From Caulobacter radicis (GTDB taxonomy: Bacteria; Pseudomonadota; Alphaproteobacteria; Caulobacterales; Caulobacteraceae), in NCBI RefSeq assembly GCF_003094615.1, contig NZ_QDKO01000045.1:1-41557 (forward strand): DNA of 41,557 nt. Reading direction: 5' to 3'. The notes under the pieces were generated by a model, which saw only the letters and a program-made list of their open reading frames with translations, was not told the origin of the DNA and ran no database searches. A program made the translations under genes and the position numbers. Positions 8,383-17,106 of the stretch are shown here, piece by piece. Within the stretch, counting starts at the first letter, position 1; each line of letters starts with the position of its first letter.

Positions 8383-9732
8383 ATGACCCTCGTGAACGAC
8401 AGTCCCTCGCATCGGCGCGCCGCCCAGGCCAAGGTCAGCGGCGCCGTGCGCCGTGAAAGCCAGCTGAAGACGCTGCTGACGGCCATCCTGATCCTGTGCC
8501 TGTGGCGCGCTTCGGGCATGTCCTATGGCTATCCGTCGCGCTTCGACGAGGGCGGCAGCGGCGACAACGTCTTCGTCATGAAGGCGCTGCTCTACAGCCT
8601 GATCCCGCTGATCCTGCTCTACGCCGTGCTTGAGGCGGGGCGGGTCAAGCAGATGATCCAGAAGACCCCGATCTCGGTGGTGATCATCTTCACCGCCTGC
8701 GTGGCCTCGGTGTTCTGGTCGATCAACATGGGCGCCTCGACGCGCGGCCTGATCGCGGTGTCGCTGATCACCATCGCGGCCCTGATGTACCGGCTGCGCT
8801 ACGGGGCGGCCGACACCTGGAACACGGTCTATACGTTCATGGTGGTGTCGGCGATCGCCAACGTGGCCTACACCATCGTCTTCCCCCAGTTCGCCATCAT
8901 GGGCGGGGCCTACCAGGGCATGGTCAAGGGGATGTTCTACCACAAGAACCTGATGGGCCACTTCTTCTCCCTCGGGTTCTTCATCATCTTCCTGAACTCG
9001 CAGCACCGGTACGGCCCGACCTTCCATGGGGTGGTCAAGACCGTGGCGACCGCCTGCGCCCTGGGCCTGGTGGTCCTGGCGCGGTCCTCCACCGCCCTGA
9101 TGATGATCGGCGTGGGCATGACCGTGATCGTCGGCCTCAACGCCACCCGGGCCCTGAAGAGCAAGCCGGCGCGGGTGGGCCTGATCCTGGGAACCACGGT
9201 GGTCGTGGCGACCCTGATCGTGGTCTCCTACAACATCGTCATCGCCACCATCGCCGAGGCGTTCGGCAAGGACGCCACCCTGTCGGGACGCTCGAACATC
9301 TGGGACCAGCTGCTGCCGCTGGTCTATGACCGGCCGCTGTTCGGCTACGGCTTCGCGGTGTTCCGCCAGCCCGAGGTGTTCGACCAGTTCGTGCGCGCCT
9401 CGTGGAACGTCAGCTCGACCCACAGCACCTATCTGGAGCTTTGCCTGAACATCGGCGTGCCGGGCGCGGCGGCGCTGCTGTTCCTGATCCTGGTGCGCCT
9501 CTTCGCCAAGATCGCGCCGTCGCCGGCCAGCATTCCGGTCCAGAGGCAGCAGCGGCTGGAGGTCATCATCATCCTGCTGGTGCTGGTGGCCTCGGGCCTC
9601 GACGCCGGCATGCTGCTGGCGCCGATCGTGCTGTGGCCGCTGATCGTCATCTCGCTGCCCGCCTCGTTCGAGGCGGCGCCGACCCGCCGGCCCCTGCGCC
9701 GCTCGGCCTTCGTGTCGCGGGGCGCGGCATGA
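8383..9732 (+). CDS. Wzy/O-antigen-ligase-type polysaccharide polymerase
   Basis: The protein has 449 residues with about 10-12 hydrophobic segments. The motif FYHKNLMGH (H187-K188-N189) matches the HKN(x)xG signature of the Wzy_C/O-antigen ligase family. It is followed later by GRSNIWDQLLP and the periplasmic-loop sequence THSTYLELCLNIG, the family's catalytic His loop. These inner-membrane proteins join lipid-linked repeat units (Wzy) or transfer polymer to an acceptor (WaaL). Inside a cluster with its own flippase, polymerase activity is the better guess. It overlaps the acyltransferase gene by 4 nt. Confidence 0.87.
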   Translation: MTLVNDSPSHRRAAQAKVSGAVRRESQLKTLLTAILILCLWRASGMSYGYPSRFDEGGSGDNVFVMKALLYSLIPLILLYAVLEAGRVKQMIQKTPISVVIIFTACVASVFWSINMGASTRGLIAVSLITIAALMYRLRYGAADTWNTVYTFMVVSAIANVAYTIVFPQFAIMGGAYQGMVKGMFYHKNLMGHFFSLGFFIIFLNSQHRYGPTFHGVVKTVATACALGLVVLARSSTALMMIGVGMTVIVGLNATRALKSKPARVGLILGTTVVVATLIVVSYNIVIATIAEAFGKDATLSGRSNIWDQLLPLVYDRPLFGYGFAVFRQPEVFDQFVRASWNVSSTHSTYLELCLNIGVPGAAALLFLILVRLFAKIAPSPASIPVQRQQRLEVIIILLVLVASGLDAGMLLAPIVLWPLIVISLPASFEAAPTRRPLRRSAFVSRGAA

Positions 9733-10901
9733 GGCTGCTGTCCGGCCTGGGGATGGGGGAGGCGGCGGCCCGGAGCCCGGCGTCCCTGCCCAAGAACCTG
9801 GCCCTGGTGCAGGCCCTGCGGGGCGTGGCCGCCATCGCCGTGGTCGCCCACCACACGATCCGGACCTTCACCGTCAAGGCCAGCGCCGGCATCGTCCCGC
9901 CGGCCCTGATCGGCGCGCCGGCCTTCTACGACGCCCTGGCCTTCGGCGTGGACCTGTTCTTCGTCATCAGCGGCTTCATCATGGTCTATGTGTCGGGGGC
10001 CTACATGGCCTCGGACAAGCCGATCCTGGGCTTCCTGCTCAAGCGCGCGGCGCGGATCTACCCGATCTACATCATCGTCTCGCTGGTGCTGATCGGCCTG
10101 AAGGTGATGAACCACGTGACCGAGGGGGCGTCGAGCTTCGACCTCCAGCCCCTGCGGATCGCGACCTCGCTGTTGCTGATCCCGGCGTTCAACGAGGCGG
10201 GCGGCGTCCAGCCGATCCTCGGCGTCGGCTGGACCCTGTCGTACGAGCTCTATTTCTACCTGCTGTTCGCCGCCGCCGTGGTGGTGGCGCGCAAGGCGTT
10301 CTTCGCGCCGCTGGCGGCGTTCATCCTGCTGGCGATCACGACGTGCAGCCTGCTGCCGGGCAAGGCGGCGATCGTCAGCTTCCTGGCCAATCCGATCGCC
10401 ATCGAGTTCCTGTTCGGCTGCCTGGTCGCCCTGGCGATCAAGCGCGGGGCGCGGATGCCGCTGCCGTGGCCGGCCATCGCCGTGGCGACCGCGGCCCTGT
10501 TCGTCGCGCCGCTGTTCGTGCACGCCGAGGCCTGGCGGGTGCTGTGCTGGGGCCTGCCCAGCGCGGTCATCGTGTTCGCGGCGGTGTCGCTGGAGGCCGA
10601 CGGCAAGGTCGCGCGGACGCCCAAGGTGTTCGGCCTGGTCGGAGACGCCTCCTACTCGATCTATCTCGTCCACATCCTGATCGTCGGCATCGTCGGCGCG
10701 CGCGTCGGCCGCATGGTCAGCGCGGCGATCGGCACGGGCTACGCCAGCACCGCGGCGGTGGCGGCGATCGTGGTGCTGGCGACGCTGGTCGGCATCGCCA
10801 TGTACTACGTCGTCGAGCGCCCGATCGCCGACTTCCTCGCCAAAAGGATTGGGGACTACGAGCGGGCTCGCCTTGGCCGTGTATCCAAGGTTCCGGCCTA
10901 A
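9729..10901 (+). CDS. Acyltransferase family 3 membrane protein (OafA/ExoZ-like)
   Basis: The protein has 390 residues from the ATG at 9729 in an ATGA overlap with the polymerase gene. LRGVAAIAVVAHH (His41/42), GVDLFFVISGFIM and YSIYLVHILI are the standard landmarks of the acyltransferase-3 family, which has about ten membrane spans. Members such as ExoZ and OafA bring acyl groups across the inner membrane and attach them to surface polysaccharides. With the hexapeptide acyltransferase and pyruvyl transferase upstream, this is the third decoration enzyme in the operon. The acyl group (acetyl or succinyl) is not readable. Confidence 0.88.
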   Translation: MRLLSGLGMGEAAARSPASLPKNLALVQALRGVAAIAVVAHHTIRTFTVKASAGIVPPALIGAPAFYDALAFGVDLFFVISGFIMVYVSGAYMASDKPILGFLLKRAARIYPIYIIVSLVLIGLKVMNHVTEGASSFDLQPLRIATSLLLIPAFNEAGGVQPILGVGWTLSYELYFYLLFAAAVVVARKAFFAPLAAFILLAITTCSLLPGKAAIVSFLANPIAIEFLFGCLVALAIKRGARMPLPWPAIAVATAALFVAPLFVHAEAWRVLCWGLPSAVIVFAAVSLEADGKVARTPKVFGLVGDASYSIYLVHILIVGIVGARVGRMVSAAIGTGYASTAAVAAIVVLATLVGIAMYYVVERPIADFLAKRIGDYERARLGRVSKVPA

Positions 10902-11005
10902 GCAACTGGCGCCTATATTTGAAGCAAAATTAGGTATTGGGGGTGCGGGGCTCCTTGGTGCATTCTGTGTTTGCTGGGTGAGTAACAGTAAGCCAGAGCG
11001 TTGCC
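10902..11005 (+). promoter_or_regulatory. AT-richer gap before the beta-helix gene (possible own promoter)
   Basis: This 104-nt gap is the longest inside the polysaccharide cluster after position 378 and is visibly less GC-rich than its surroundings, with AAAATTAGG and TATATTTGAAG stretches. It may hold a separate promoter for the beta-helix gene. No clear -35/-10 pair could be assigned, and no terminator hairpin was seen for the preceding gene. Confidence 0.25.
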
Positions 11006-13402
11006 ATGAAATCCGGGTTCGAGCGTCGTGAAATACTCAAGGTTGGCGTGGCCGCCTTGGGGCTTCCTGGGCTCGCCGCCCTGCCCGGCAGGGCGGGCGC
11101 CGCGCCCCGCGCGACCGAGCCGGCGCCGGCCGACGGCTACAGGCTCGACTTCCGCGCCGCCCGCCTGTTCCAGAACGGCCAGGACGCCGGCGCTCTGACC
11201 GCCATGCCGGGTCTCGTGATCCGCGCCGCCGGCGGCCTGGCCCTGGGGCCCACGGGCCGGCTGCTGCCCTTCGCCGACGGCCAGCTGCGCCAGCACGCGC
11301 AGGCCGGCCTGCTGATCGAGCCGGCCTCGCGCAACCTGTGCGCCAGCTTCAACGCCGCCCCGACCACCAGCCAGGGCTGGTCGGCGGGCGCAACGGTCAG
11401 CCTCAAGGTCGTCGACGCCCGCGACGAGCTCTATGCCGCCCAGGATCCGGCCACGGGCGACTACCTGTTCCGCGACCTGCTGGACCAGGGCGTCATGAAC
11501 GGCATGGTGCTGGAGGCCTACAATTCCGGGTCGGCCTCGGCGGCCGTCACCGCCGCCGGCATGGCCGGGGTCGGCGTCAAGCACACGCTGTCGGCCTGGA
11601 CCCGCTGCGTGGCGGGCAGCGGCGACCTGCGCCTGACCGGCGGCGCGGCCGGCCCGGCCTACAGCCAGGCCTATTGGGCCCGCGTCGAGCGCGCCGGCCT
11701 GACGCCGACCAGCGCCAGCCAGGGCCTGACCATGGCCATTCACGCCAAGGCCCGCATCCGCTGGATCCTGCACCAGCTGGAGCCCAGCGCCCTGGCCACC
11801 AGCCCCATCGTCGTGGCCGGAACCTCGGTGGGGCGGGCGGCCGACGAGCTGGTGATCGACAACGCCGGCCTGTTTGGTCAGCCGTTCACGATCGTCGCCG
11901 ACACCCACATCCGCCGCGCCGGTGATCTGGCCCGCCGCTGGATCACCGTCTCGGGCGGCGACGAGGAGGTCGCCGTCACCCGCTCGGCCGACAACGCCCT
12001 GACCCTGACCGGCGCTGGCTCGGCGCACGATGCAACCCTCGCGCCCCGCATTCCCCGCATCCACGGCCCGGGCGGCGCGCGCGTGGCCTTGCAGGTGCGG
12101 CCGCAGGGCAGGGTGCTGTCGGTCGGCGGCGCCAACGCCCACGACGCCTTCAACACCTTTCCCGGCAAGCTTTCGCGCCTGACCCTGGGGGCGCGCCCGG
12201 ACGGGACCGAGCCGCTGGCCGGCTGGTTCCGCAGCCTCGACATCCGGGGCCTTGTGGATCCGCGCGAACTGAAGCTGGCCAGCGCCCCGCCGGCCGACGC
12301 CATGGCCCACGACATCGTCCGCTATGTCGACCCTGCGGGCAGCGACACCGCCGACGGCCTGACCCCCGCCACCGCCTGGGCCACGCTGGCAAAGGCCGCC
12401 GCCGCCGCGACCGCTCTGCCGTCGGGCGTCCACCTGCTGCTGAGGCGCGGCGGGTCGTGGTCCGAGATCCTGTCGCCGCCGTCCGACTGGTGCACGGTCG
12501 GAGCCTATGGTGAAGGCGCGCGGCCGATCGTCGGCGTGGGCCAGGACTACGGCTGCGACGAGAACAACAAGTCCGGCTTCCGGATCGAGGGGCTGCACTT
12601 GCGCGACTGGAAGCTCAAGGGCTTCAACAACTACGGCTTCAACAGCCACATGCTGTGGGACTGCGAGATCGGGCCCATCGCGGCCGGGCAGGCCGAGACC
12701 AACCGGGGCGGGGTGACCAGCCGCAATTTCAGGAACTTCTACATCGGCGCCTGCCACGTGCACGACGTGATCGGCGACGATGTCTTCCTGCAGACCACCA
12801 AGGGCGGCTGGGTGATCTCGGAGGGCAATCGCTACGACCCGGCCAACGGCGCCGAGGCCGACAACTTCCAGCTCAGCGACAACCAGGGCGCCCAGGTGCG
12901 CCTCAGCGGCGATCAGTACGACATGCGCGGCGCCAGCAGCGGCAAGGGCTGCGTCGTGGTCACCGGCAATGCGGGCACGGTGATCGAGGACTTCGTCGCC
13001 TACGGTCTGAACTTCGGCATCGGGCTGAACGGCGACAACATGGTCGTGCGCCGGGGCAAGGTCAGCGGCTCGCGCCTCAACGCCTACAGCTGGGGCGTCG
13101 GCGTGGGCGAGTCCACGAGCGTACGCCAGCATGTCTACGAGGACCTGGTGATCAGCGACTGCAATCGCGGGGTCTCGATCAGCGGCATCGGCGGCGGGGT
13201 GGATTCCGGTCCCGACCGGGCCGACATCACCGTGCGGCGGGTCACCGTGCAGAACTGCCAGACCGGCCTGTGGATCGACCGTCCGACCAGCGGCGACCTG
13301 TCGGGCATCGCCTTCGCCGACTGCGCCGTCAATGTCGACAACCGCACCACGGCGATCCCTGCCGACAGCCAGGCCGAAAGCCTGACCCTGCCGCAGAACT
13401 AG
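11006..13402 (+). CDS. Tat-exported right-handed beta-helix protein (putative polysaccharide lyase/hydrolase)
   Basis: The protein has 798 residues. ERREILKVGVAALGLPGLAAL near the start is a twin-arginine-like signal (R7-R8), followed by an Ala-rich cleavage region, so export to the periplasm or beyond is likely. Residues about 45-430 form a region with LLIEPASRNL (about 102-111), a motif I associate with phage tail-spike and tail-fibre carbohydrate-binding regions. From about residue 440 (YVDPAGSDTADGL, then WATLAKAAA) a right-handed parallel beta-helix begins and runs to the C-terminus, with repeated short strands and N/D/G-rich turns. Beta-helix proteins at the end of exopolysaccharide operons are often lyases, epimerases or hydrolases acting on the polymer. 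Catalytic residues could not be assigned. Confidence 0.75.
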   Translation: MKSGFERREILKVGVAALGLPGLAALPGRAGAAPRATEPAPADGYRLDFRAARLFQNGQDAGALTAMPGLVIRAAGGLALGPTGRLLPFADGQLRQHAQAGLLIEPASRNLCASFNAAPTTSQGWSAGATVSLKVVDARDELYAAQDPATGDYLFRDLLDQGVMNGMVLEAYNSGSASAAVTAAGMAGVGVKHTLSAWTRCVAGSGDLRLTGGAAGPAYSQAYWARVERAGLTPTSASQGLTMAIHAKARIRWILHQLEPSALATSPIVVAGTSVGRAADELVIDNAGLFGQPFTIVADTHIRRAGDLARRWITVSGGDEEVAVTRSADNALTLTGAGSAHDATLAPRIPRIHGPGGARVALQVRPQGRVLSVGGANAHDAFNTFPGKLSRLTLGARPDGTEPLAGWFRSLDIRGLVDPRELKLASAPPADAMAHDIVRYVDPAGSDTADGLTPATAWATLAKAAAAATALPSGVHLLLRRGGSWSEILSPPSDWCTVGAYGEGARPIVGVGQDYGCDENNKSGFRIEGLHLRDWKLKGFNNYGFNSHMLWDCEIGPIAAGQAETNRGGVTSRNFRNFYIGACHVHDVIGDDVFLQTTKGGWVISEGNRYDPANGAEADNFQLSDNQGAQVRLSGDQYDMRGASSGKGCVVVTGNAGTVIEDFVAYGLNFGIGLNGDNMVVRRGKVSGSRLNAYSWGVGVGESTSVRQHVYEDLVISDCNRGVSISGIGGGVDSGPDRADITVRRVTVQNCQTGLWIDRPTSGDLSGIAFADCAVNVDNRTTAIPADSQAESLTLPQN

Positions 13403-13438
13403 GCCGCGAGGTCTGGTCAAATTCTAGAGAGGAAAGGG

Positions 13439-13512
13439 TGGAGGCCCGGCCCGGAATCGAACCGGGGTAAACGGATTTGCAGTCCGGCGCGTAACCACTC
13501 CGCCACCGGGCC
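13439..13512 (-). tRNA. tRNA-Cys (GCA)
   Basis: Read on the minus strand, the 7-bp acceptor stem GGCCCGG pairs with CCGGGCC. The discriminator is U, as expected for tRNA-Cys, and CCA is encoded (13439-13441). The anticodon loop reads CTGCAAA, giving anticodon GCA. The T arm contains GGTTCGAATCC. The gene lies 36 nt after the beta-helix gene, on the opposite strand. A pyrimidine-rich stretch follows the 3' end on the minus strand. Confidence 0.97.
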
Positions 13513-13604
13513 ACCGGGTCGACACGCTTGCGTCGGCGAAGAGGGGGTCTGGCTATCAGAGGTCGGGCGGGCTCGCAATGGCCAAACTGGCTTATCCCCA
13601 CGCT

Positions 13605-14759
13605 TTACCGGTGGCGGGTCAGGTGAAGACCGCAAATCAAGGCCAGGGTGGCGATCGCGAGGCCTCCGGCCAGCCAGACGGCCGGGCGCACGTCGTGTTC
13701 GCCGACGATCAGGGCGGCCAGCAGCGGGCCGGTCGCGCAGCCCAGCAGGCTGGCGCCGGGGCCCAGGAGGGCCGCCCGCCGGCTGGGATCGGCCTCGATG
13801 GCCAGCGGCGTCAGGAACGGCGAGGCGAAGAGCCACGCGAAGCCGAACAGGCCCGAGGCGGCCAGGAAGGCCGGCGCCGGCGGCAGCACCGCGAAGACCA
13901 CTAGGCAGGCGGCGGCCGCGATCACCCCCAGGGTCAGCGACACGAACCACGACATCCTTCCTGCCAGGGCCGTGGCCGCCGACCCGCCCGCGACCTGGGC
14001 GGCCAGCGAGATCGAGAAGGCCAGGCCCGCCGTGGTCGCCGGATGGCCGGCCTGGCGCGACAGCGGCTCGGCATAGATCCACAGCGCCAGGATGAAGGCC
14101 TGGAAGCAGAACACCGCCAGCAGGGCGACCCAGCCGCGCGGGCTGGGCAGGCCCTTGGGTCCGTCCTCGGCCTGGGGCAGGGCGGCCCAGGCGCGCGGGA
14201 TCAGCGCGCCGGCCAGGGCGGCCGAGGCGGCCAGCGCCGCCAGCGCCACGAAGCCGCCATTGGGGCCGAACTCGCCGATGACGAAGACGGTCAGGGCCGA
14301 CACCACGACCAACTGCGCCAGGGTCTGGATGGTGAGGTAGATCCCCGACCAGCGATCGGGCCGGGGCGAGCGCACGATCATGCCGGTGATGATCCAGATC
14401 AGCGCTCCGGCCGGCAGGCCCGCCGCCGCCCGGGCCAGCACCAGCAGGCCGTCATGGGCGAAGGTGGAGGCGAGGTTCAGCGCCGCCAGGAAGCAGCCGC
14501 AGGCCACCGCCGCCAGCCGCAGCCGCTTCGCGCCAAAGGCGGGGCCGAGCAGGGCCGCGCCGATCCCCATCGCCGCCAGTTCGGCCATGCCGGCCAGGCC
14601 GATCTCTGTCGCCGTCAACCGGCCGGCCGCCTCCAGCCCGCCCAGCAGCAGCGGGCCGACGCCGGGAAACAGCACCCCCACGATCCCGATCCACAGCACC
14701 GCCAGCCGCTCGGAGAGGCTGGGCGAGGGCCCTATCCAGGCGCCGGCCTGCCCGCTCAA
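13605..14759 (-). CDS. MFS transporter
   Basis: The protein has 384 residues with about 12 hydrophobic segments in two halves, the normal layout of a major facilitator superfamily permease. A central loop near residues 190-205 (PQAEDGPKGLPSPRG) separates the halves. Motif-A-like basic residues occur after the second segment (FGAKRLR). The ATG overlaps the stop of the upstream TonB-dependent receptor by 4 nt, so the two are very likely co-translated. The receptor would carry a substrate across the outer membrane and this permease across the inner one. The substrate is unknown. Confidence 0.85.
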   Translation of the reverse strand: MSGQAGAWIGPSPSLSERLAVLWIGIVGVLFPGVGPLLLGGLEAAGRLTATEIGLAGMAELAAMGIGAALLGPAFGAKRLRLAAVACGCFLAALNLASTFAHDGLLVLARAAAGLPAGALIWIITGMIVRSPRPDRWSGIYLTIQTLAQLVVVSALTVFVIGEFGPNGGFVALAALAASAALAGALIPRAWAALPQAEDGPKGLPSPRGWVALLAVFCFQAFILALWIYAEPLSRQAGHPATTAGLAFSISLAAQVAGGSAATALAGRMSWFVSLTLGVIAAAACLVVFAVLPPAPAFLAASGLFGFAWLFASPFLTPLAIEADPSRRAALLGPGASLLGCATGPLLAALIVGEHDVRPAVWLAGGLAIATLALICGLHLTRHR

Positions 14760-17038
14760 TAGCGGGCCCGCAGATAGAGGCCGTAGGTGCGCGGCGGGCC
14801 CATGCTGAAGACGTCGAAGCCCAGGCCCTCGATGGCGGTGATGTCGAGGATGTTGGTCTCGTCGAAAAGGTTCTTGCCCCAGACGCCCAGCTCGTAGCGG
14901 CCGCCGTCGAGCTTCCAGCCCAGCTGGCCGTTGACGTAGGCGCGACCCTTGTCGCTGAGGCGCTCGGTGTTGGCGGTGTCGAAGAACACCTTGGAGCGAT
15001 AGGTGAAGTCCAGCTGGCCGGCGAAGTCGCCGACCGGCAGCGGATGCTCGTAGCGGACCACGCCGTTGACGCTGGCCTTGGGGGCCGAGGGCAGGCGGTT
15101 GCCCGAATAGTCCTGCCCGACCGAGACGAAGTCCTTGTATTCGGCGTTCAGCAGGGCCGCGCCGAGGGTCAGCGACAGGCCGCGCACCGGCCGCGCCTCG
15201 ATCTCGGCTTCCGCGCCGTAGACGCGGGCGGCCGAGGCGTTGGTGAAATACTGCACCGACAGGGCCCCGCGCTGGATCACGGTGTAAACCTGCAGGTCCT
15301 GGTAGTCGTAGTAGAAGGCGGCCGCGTTCAGGCGCAGGCGGCGGTCGAGGAACTCGCTCTTGGCCCCCACCTCGAAGGCGTCGACGGTCTCGTCGTCATA
15401 GGGGCCCAGGTCCTCCGGCGCGGTGGTCTGGCCGGTGAAGAAGCCGCCGCTCTTGTAGCCGCGATTGTAGGTCGCATAGAGGTTGGCGTCGTCGGTCAGC
15501 GCGTAGCGCAGGCCAAGCCGGCCCGACAGCGACTTGAAGGTCTTGTCGCCGTCGTAGGTGAACAGGGTCAGCAGGCCGTAGTCGACGTCGCTGACATAGT
15601 GGAAGCTCTTGTCGTCGACCGAATAGCGCAGGCCGGCCGTGAAGGTCAGGCGCGAGGTCAGGTCGTGGTCGACCTGGCCGAAGACGGCCCAGCTGCGGGT
15701 CTTCTGGGTCAGCGGCCAGCCGAACACGCCGATGCTGGCGGCCGGGTCCATGCCGGTCGGGTTGTCGGGCGTGGGATTGCGCAGGTCGCCCAGCACGTCG
15801 TAGCGGCTGTCGTTGGAGAGGTCGTCCTTGGCCCAGTAGAGGCCGGTCACCCAGCGGGTTGGGCCCGCGCCGTTCGATTGCAGCCGGAACTCCTGGCTGA
15901 CCGTCTCCTGCAGGGCGATGTAGCGGGCGCTGATCACCTGCAAGGGGTTGGCGTCGGTGTCCTCCCAGTCGTCGCGGGCCGCGCGCTGGTAGCCGGTGAT
16001 CGAATAGAGCGTCATGTCGCCCAGGTCGTAGGAGACGCTGGCGGTCGCCCCGAACAGTTTGACGATGTCCTTGCCCTCGAAGCGGTAGTCGCCCTCGTAG
16101 AGGTTGGAGCTGGTGTTGGCGTAGCCCAGCACGTTCGTGCACTGGCCCGAGGTGTAGTAGGCCGGCTTGCAGACCGCGTAGCCCAGGCTGGGATCGAAGT
16201 CGCCGGCCGCCTCGGGCGTCTGGGCCACCAGCGAGCGGTTGTAGGTCCAGATCGAGCCGCCGCGCGACTGGTTCAGGCTCAGCGACAGGTCGGCGGTCAG
16301 CTTGTCGTCGGGCTGGTAGCGCAGGGCCAGGCGCGTGGCCCAGCGGTTGGCGTCGTTGCCCTTGTTCCCGGTCAGGCGGTTGGTCGTATAGCCGTCGTTC
16401 TTGTCGTAGAGGCCGCTGATGCGGAACGACAGCACGTCGCCGGCGATCGGTCCGCCGAAGCCGCCCTGGGCGTTGACGGCGTTGAACCGACCGTACTCGA
16501 CGGCGATGTCGCCCCCCGGCGTGGTCGTCGGCTTCCTGGTGACGACGTTGATCGCCCCGCCGGTGGTGTTGCGGCCATAGAGCGTGCCCTGCGGCCCGCG
16601 CAGCACCTCGACCTGCTCCAGGTCGTAGAAGCCGGCCAGCTGGGCCAGCGGTGAAGCGACATAGACCCCGTCCACATAGACGCCGACGGCGCTGGCCGTG
16701 CCGGGGTTGAAGTCGTTGACGCCGATGCCGCGGATGAACATCCGTGGGTTGGCGGCGTTGTCGTCGGTCTTGATCTGCAGGCCGGGCGCCAGGCCCGACA
16801 GCGCCAGCAAGTCGCCGACCCGCTGGTTCTGCAGCTGGGCGCCCGTCATGGCGGTGACCGAGACGGGCACCTCCTGCAGGTTCTCCGCCCGTCTCTGGGC
16901 GGTGACGACGATCTCGTCCAACGCGACGGGCGCGGCCTGGTCGGCCGTCTGAGCCCAGGATGAGGTCGCCGACGCCATCAAGGCGACGGCGGCGACCCCG
17001 GCGAACACTTGCAGCTTGCGCACTACAACCCCCCGCAT
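14756..17038 (-). CDS. TonB-dependent receptor
   Basis: The protein has 760 residues. A cleavable signal peptide ends near ATSSWAQ, followed by a TonB-box-like segment DEIVVTAQRRAE. The plug domain shows VPVSVTAMTG, IRGIGVNDF and VEVLRGPQGTLYGRNTTGGAIN. The barrel ends with GPPRTYGLYLRARY, giving the terminal aromatic residue needed for outer-membrane insertion. The protein would take up an unknown ligand, powered by TonB-ExbBD. The ATG at 17038 is given, but a GTG at 17023 lies 6 nt after a GGGGGG stretch and would give a tidier signal peptide starting RKLQVF. The gene lies between a PI-PLC-like gene and an MFS gene on the same strand. Confidence 0.92.
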   Translation of the reverse strand: MRGVVVRKLQVFAGVAAVALMASATSSWAQTADQAAPVALDEIVVTAQRRAENLQEVPVSVTAMTGAQLQNQRVGDLLALSGLAPGLQIKTDDNAANPRMFIRGIGVNDFNPGTASAVGVYVDGVYVASPLAQLAGFYDLEQVEVLRGPQGTLYGRNTTGGAINVVTRKPTTTPGGDIAVEYGRFNAVNAQGGFGGPIAGDVLSFRISGLYDKNDGYTTNRLTGNKGNDANRWATRLALRYQPDDKLTADLSLSLNQSRGGSIWTYNRSLVAQTPEAAGDFDPSLGYAVCKPAYYTSGQCTNVLGYANTSSNLYEGDYRFEGKDIVKLFGATASVSYDLGDMTLYSITGYQRAARDDWEDTDANPLQVISARYIALQETVSQEFRLQSNGAGPTRWVTGLYWAKDDLSNDSRYDVLGDLRNPTPDNPTGMDPAASIGVFGWPLTQKTRSWAVFGQVDHDLTSRLTFTAGLRYSVDDKSFHYVSDVDYGLLTLFTYDGDKTFKSLSGRLGLRYALTDDANLYATYNRGYKSGGFFTGQTTAPEDLGPYDDETVDAFEVGAKSEFLDRRLRLNAAAFYYDYQDLQVYTVIQRGALSVQYFTNASAARVYGAEAEIEARPVRGLSLTLGAALLNAEYKDFVSVGQDYSGNRLPSAPKASVNGVVRYEHPLPVGDFAGQLDFTYRSKVFFDTANTERLSDKGRAYVNGQLGWKLDGGRYELGVWGKNLFDETNILDITAIEGLGFDVFSMGPPRTYGLYLRARY

Positions 17039-17106
17039 GTCCGTACGAGGAGGATGCTAGCTATAACTATCGTTTTGGCAAGCGCCGTTCGGCGACTTGC
17101 GTTTGC

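Noticed and set aside
10913..13420. 835-residue open frame antisense to the beta-helix gene
   Set aside because: Composition is typical of an antisense frame in GC-rich DNA, while the plus-strand frame has a signal peptide and recognisable beta-helix.
13560..13604. Possible small regulatory RNA or terminator in the gap between tRNA-Cys and the MFS gene
   Set aside because: Only weak short repeats (TGGCCAAACTGGC) are present; no stable hairpin with a T-run was found.
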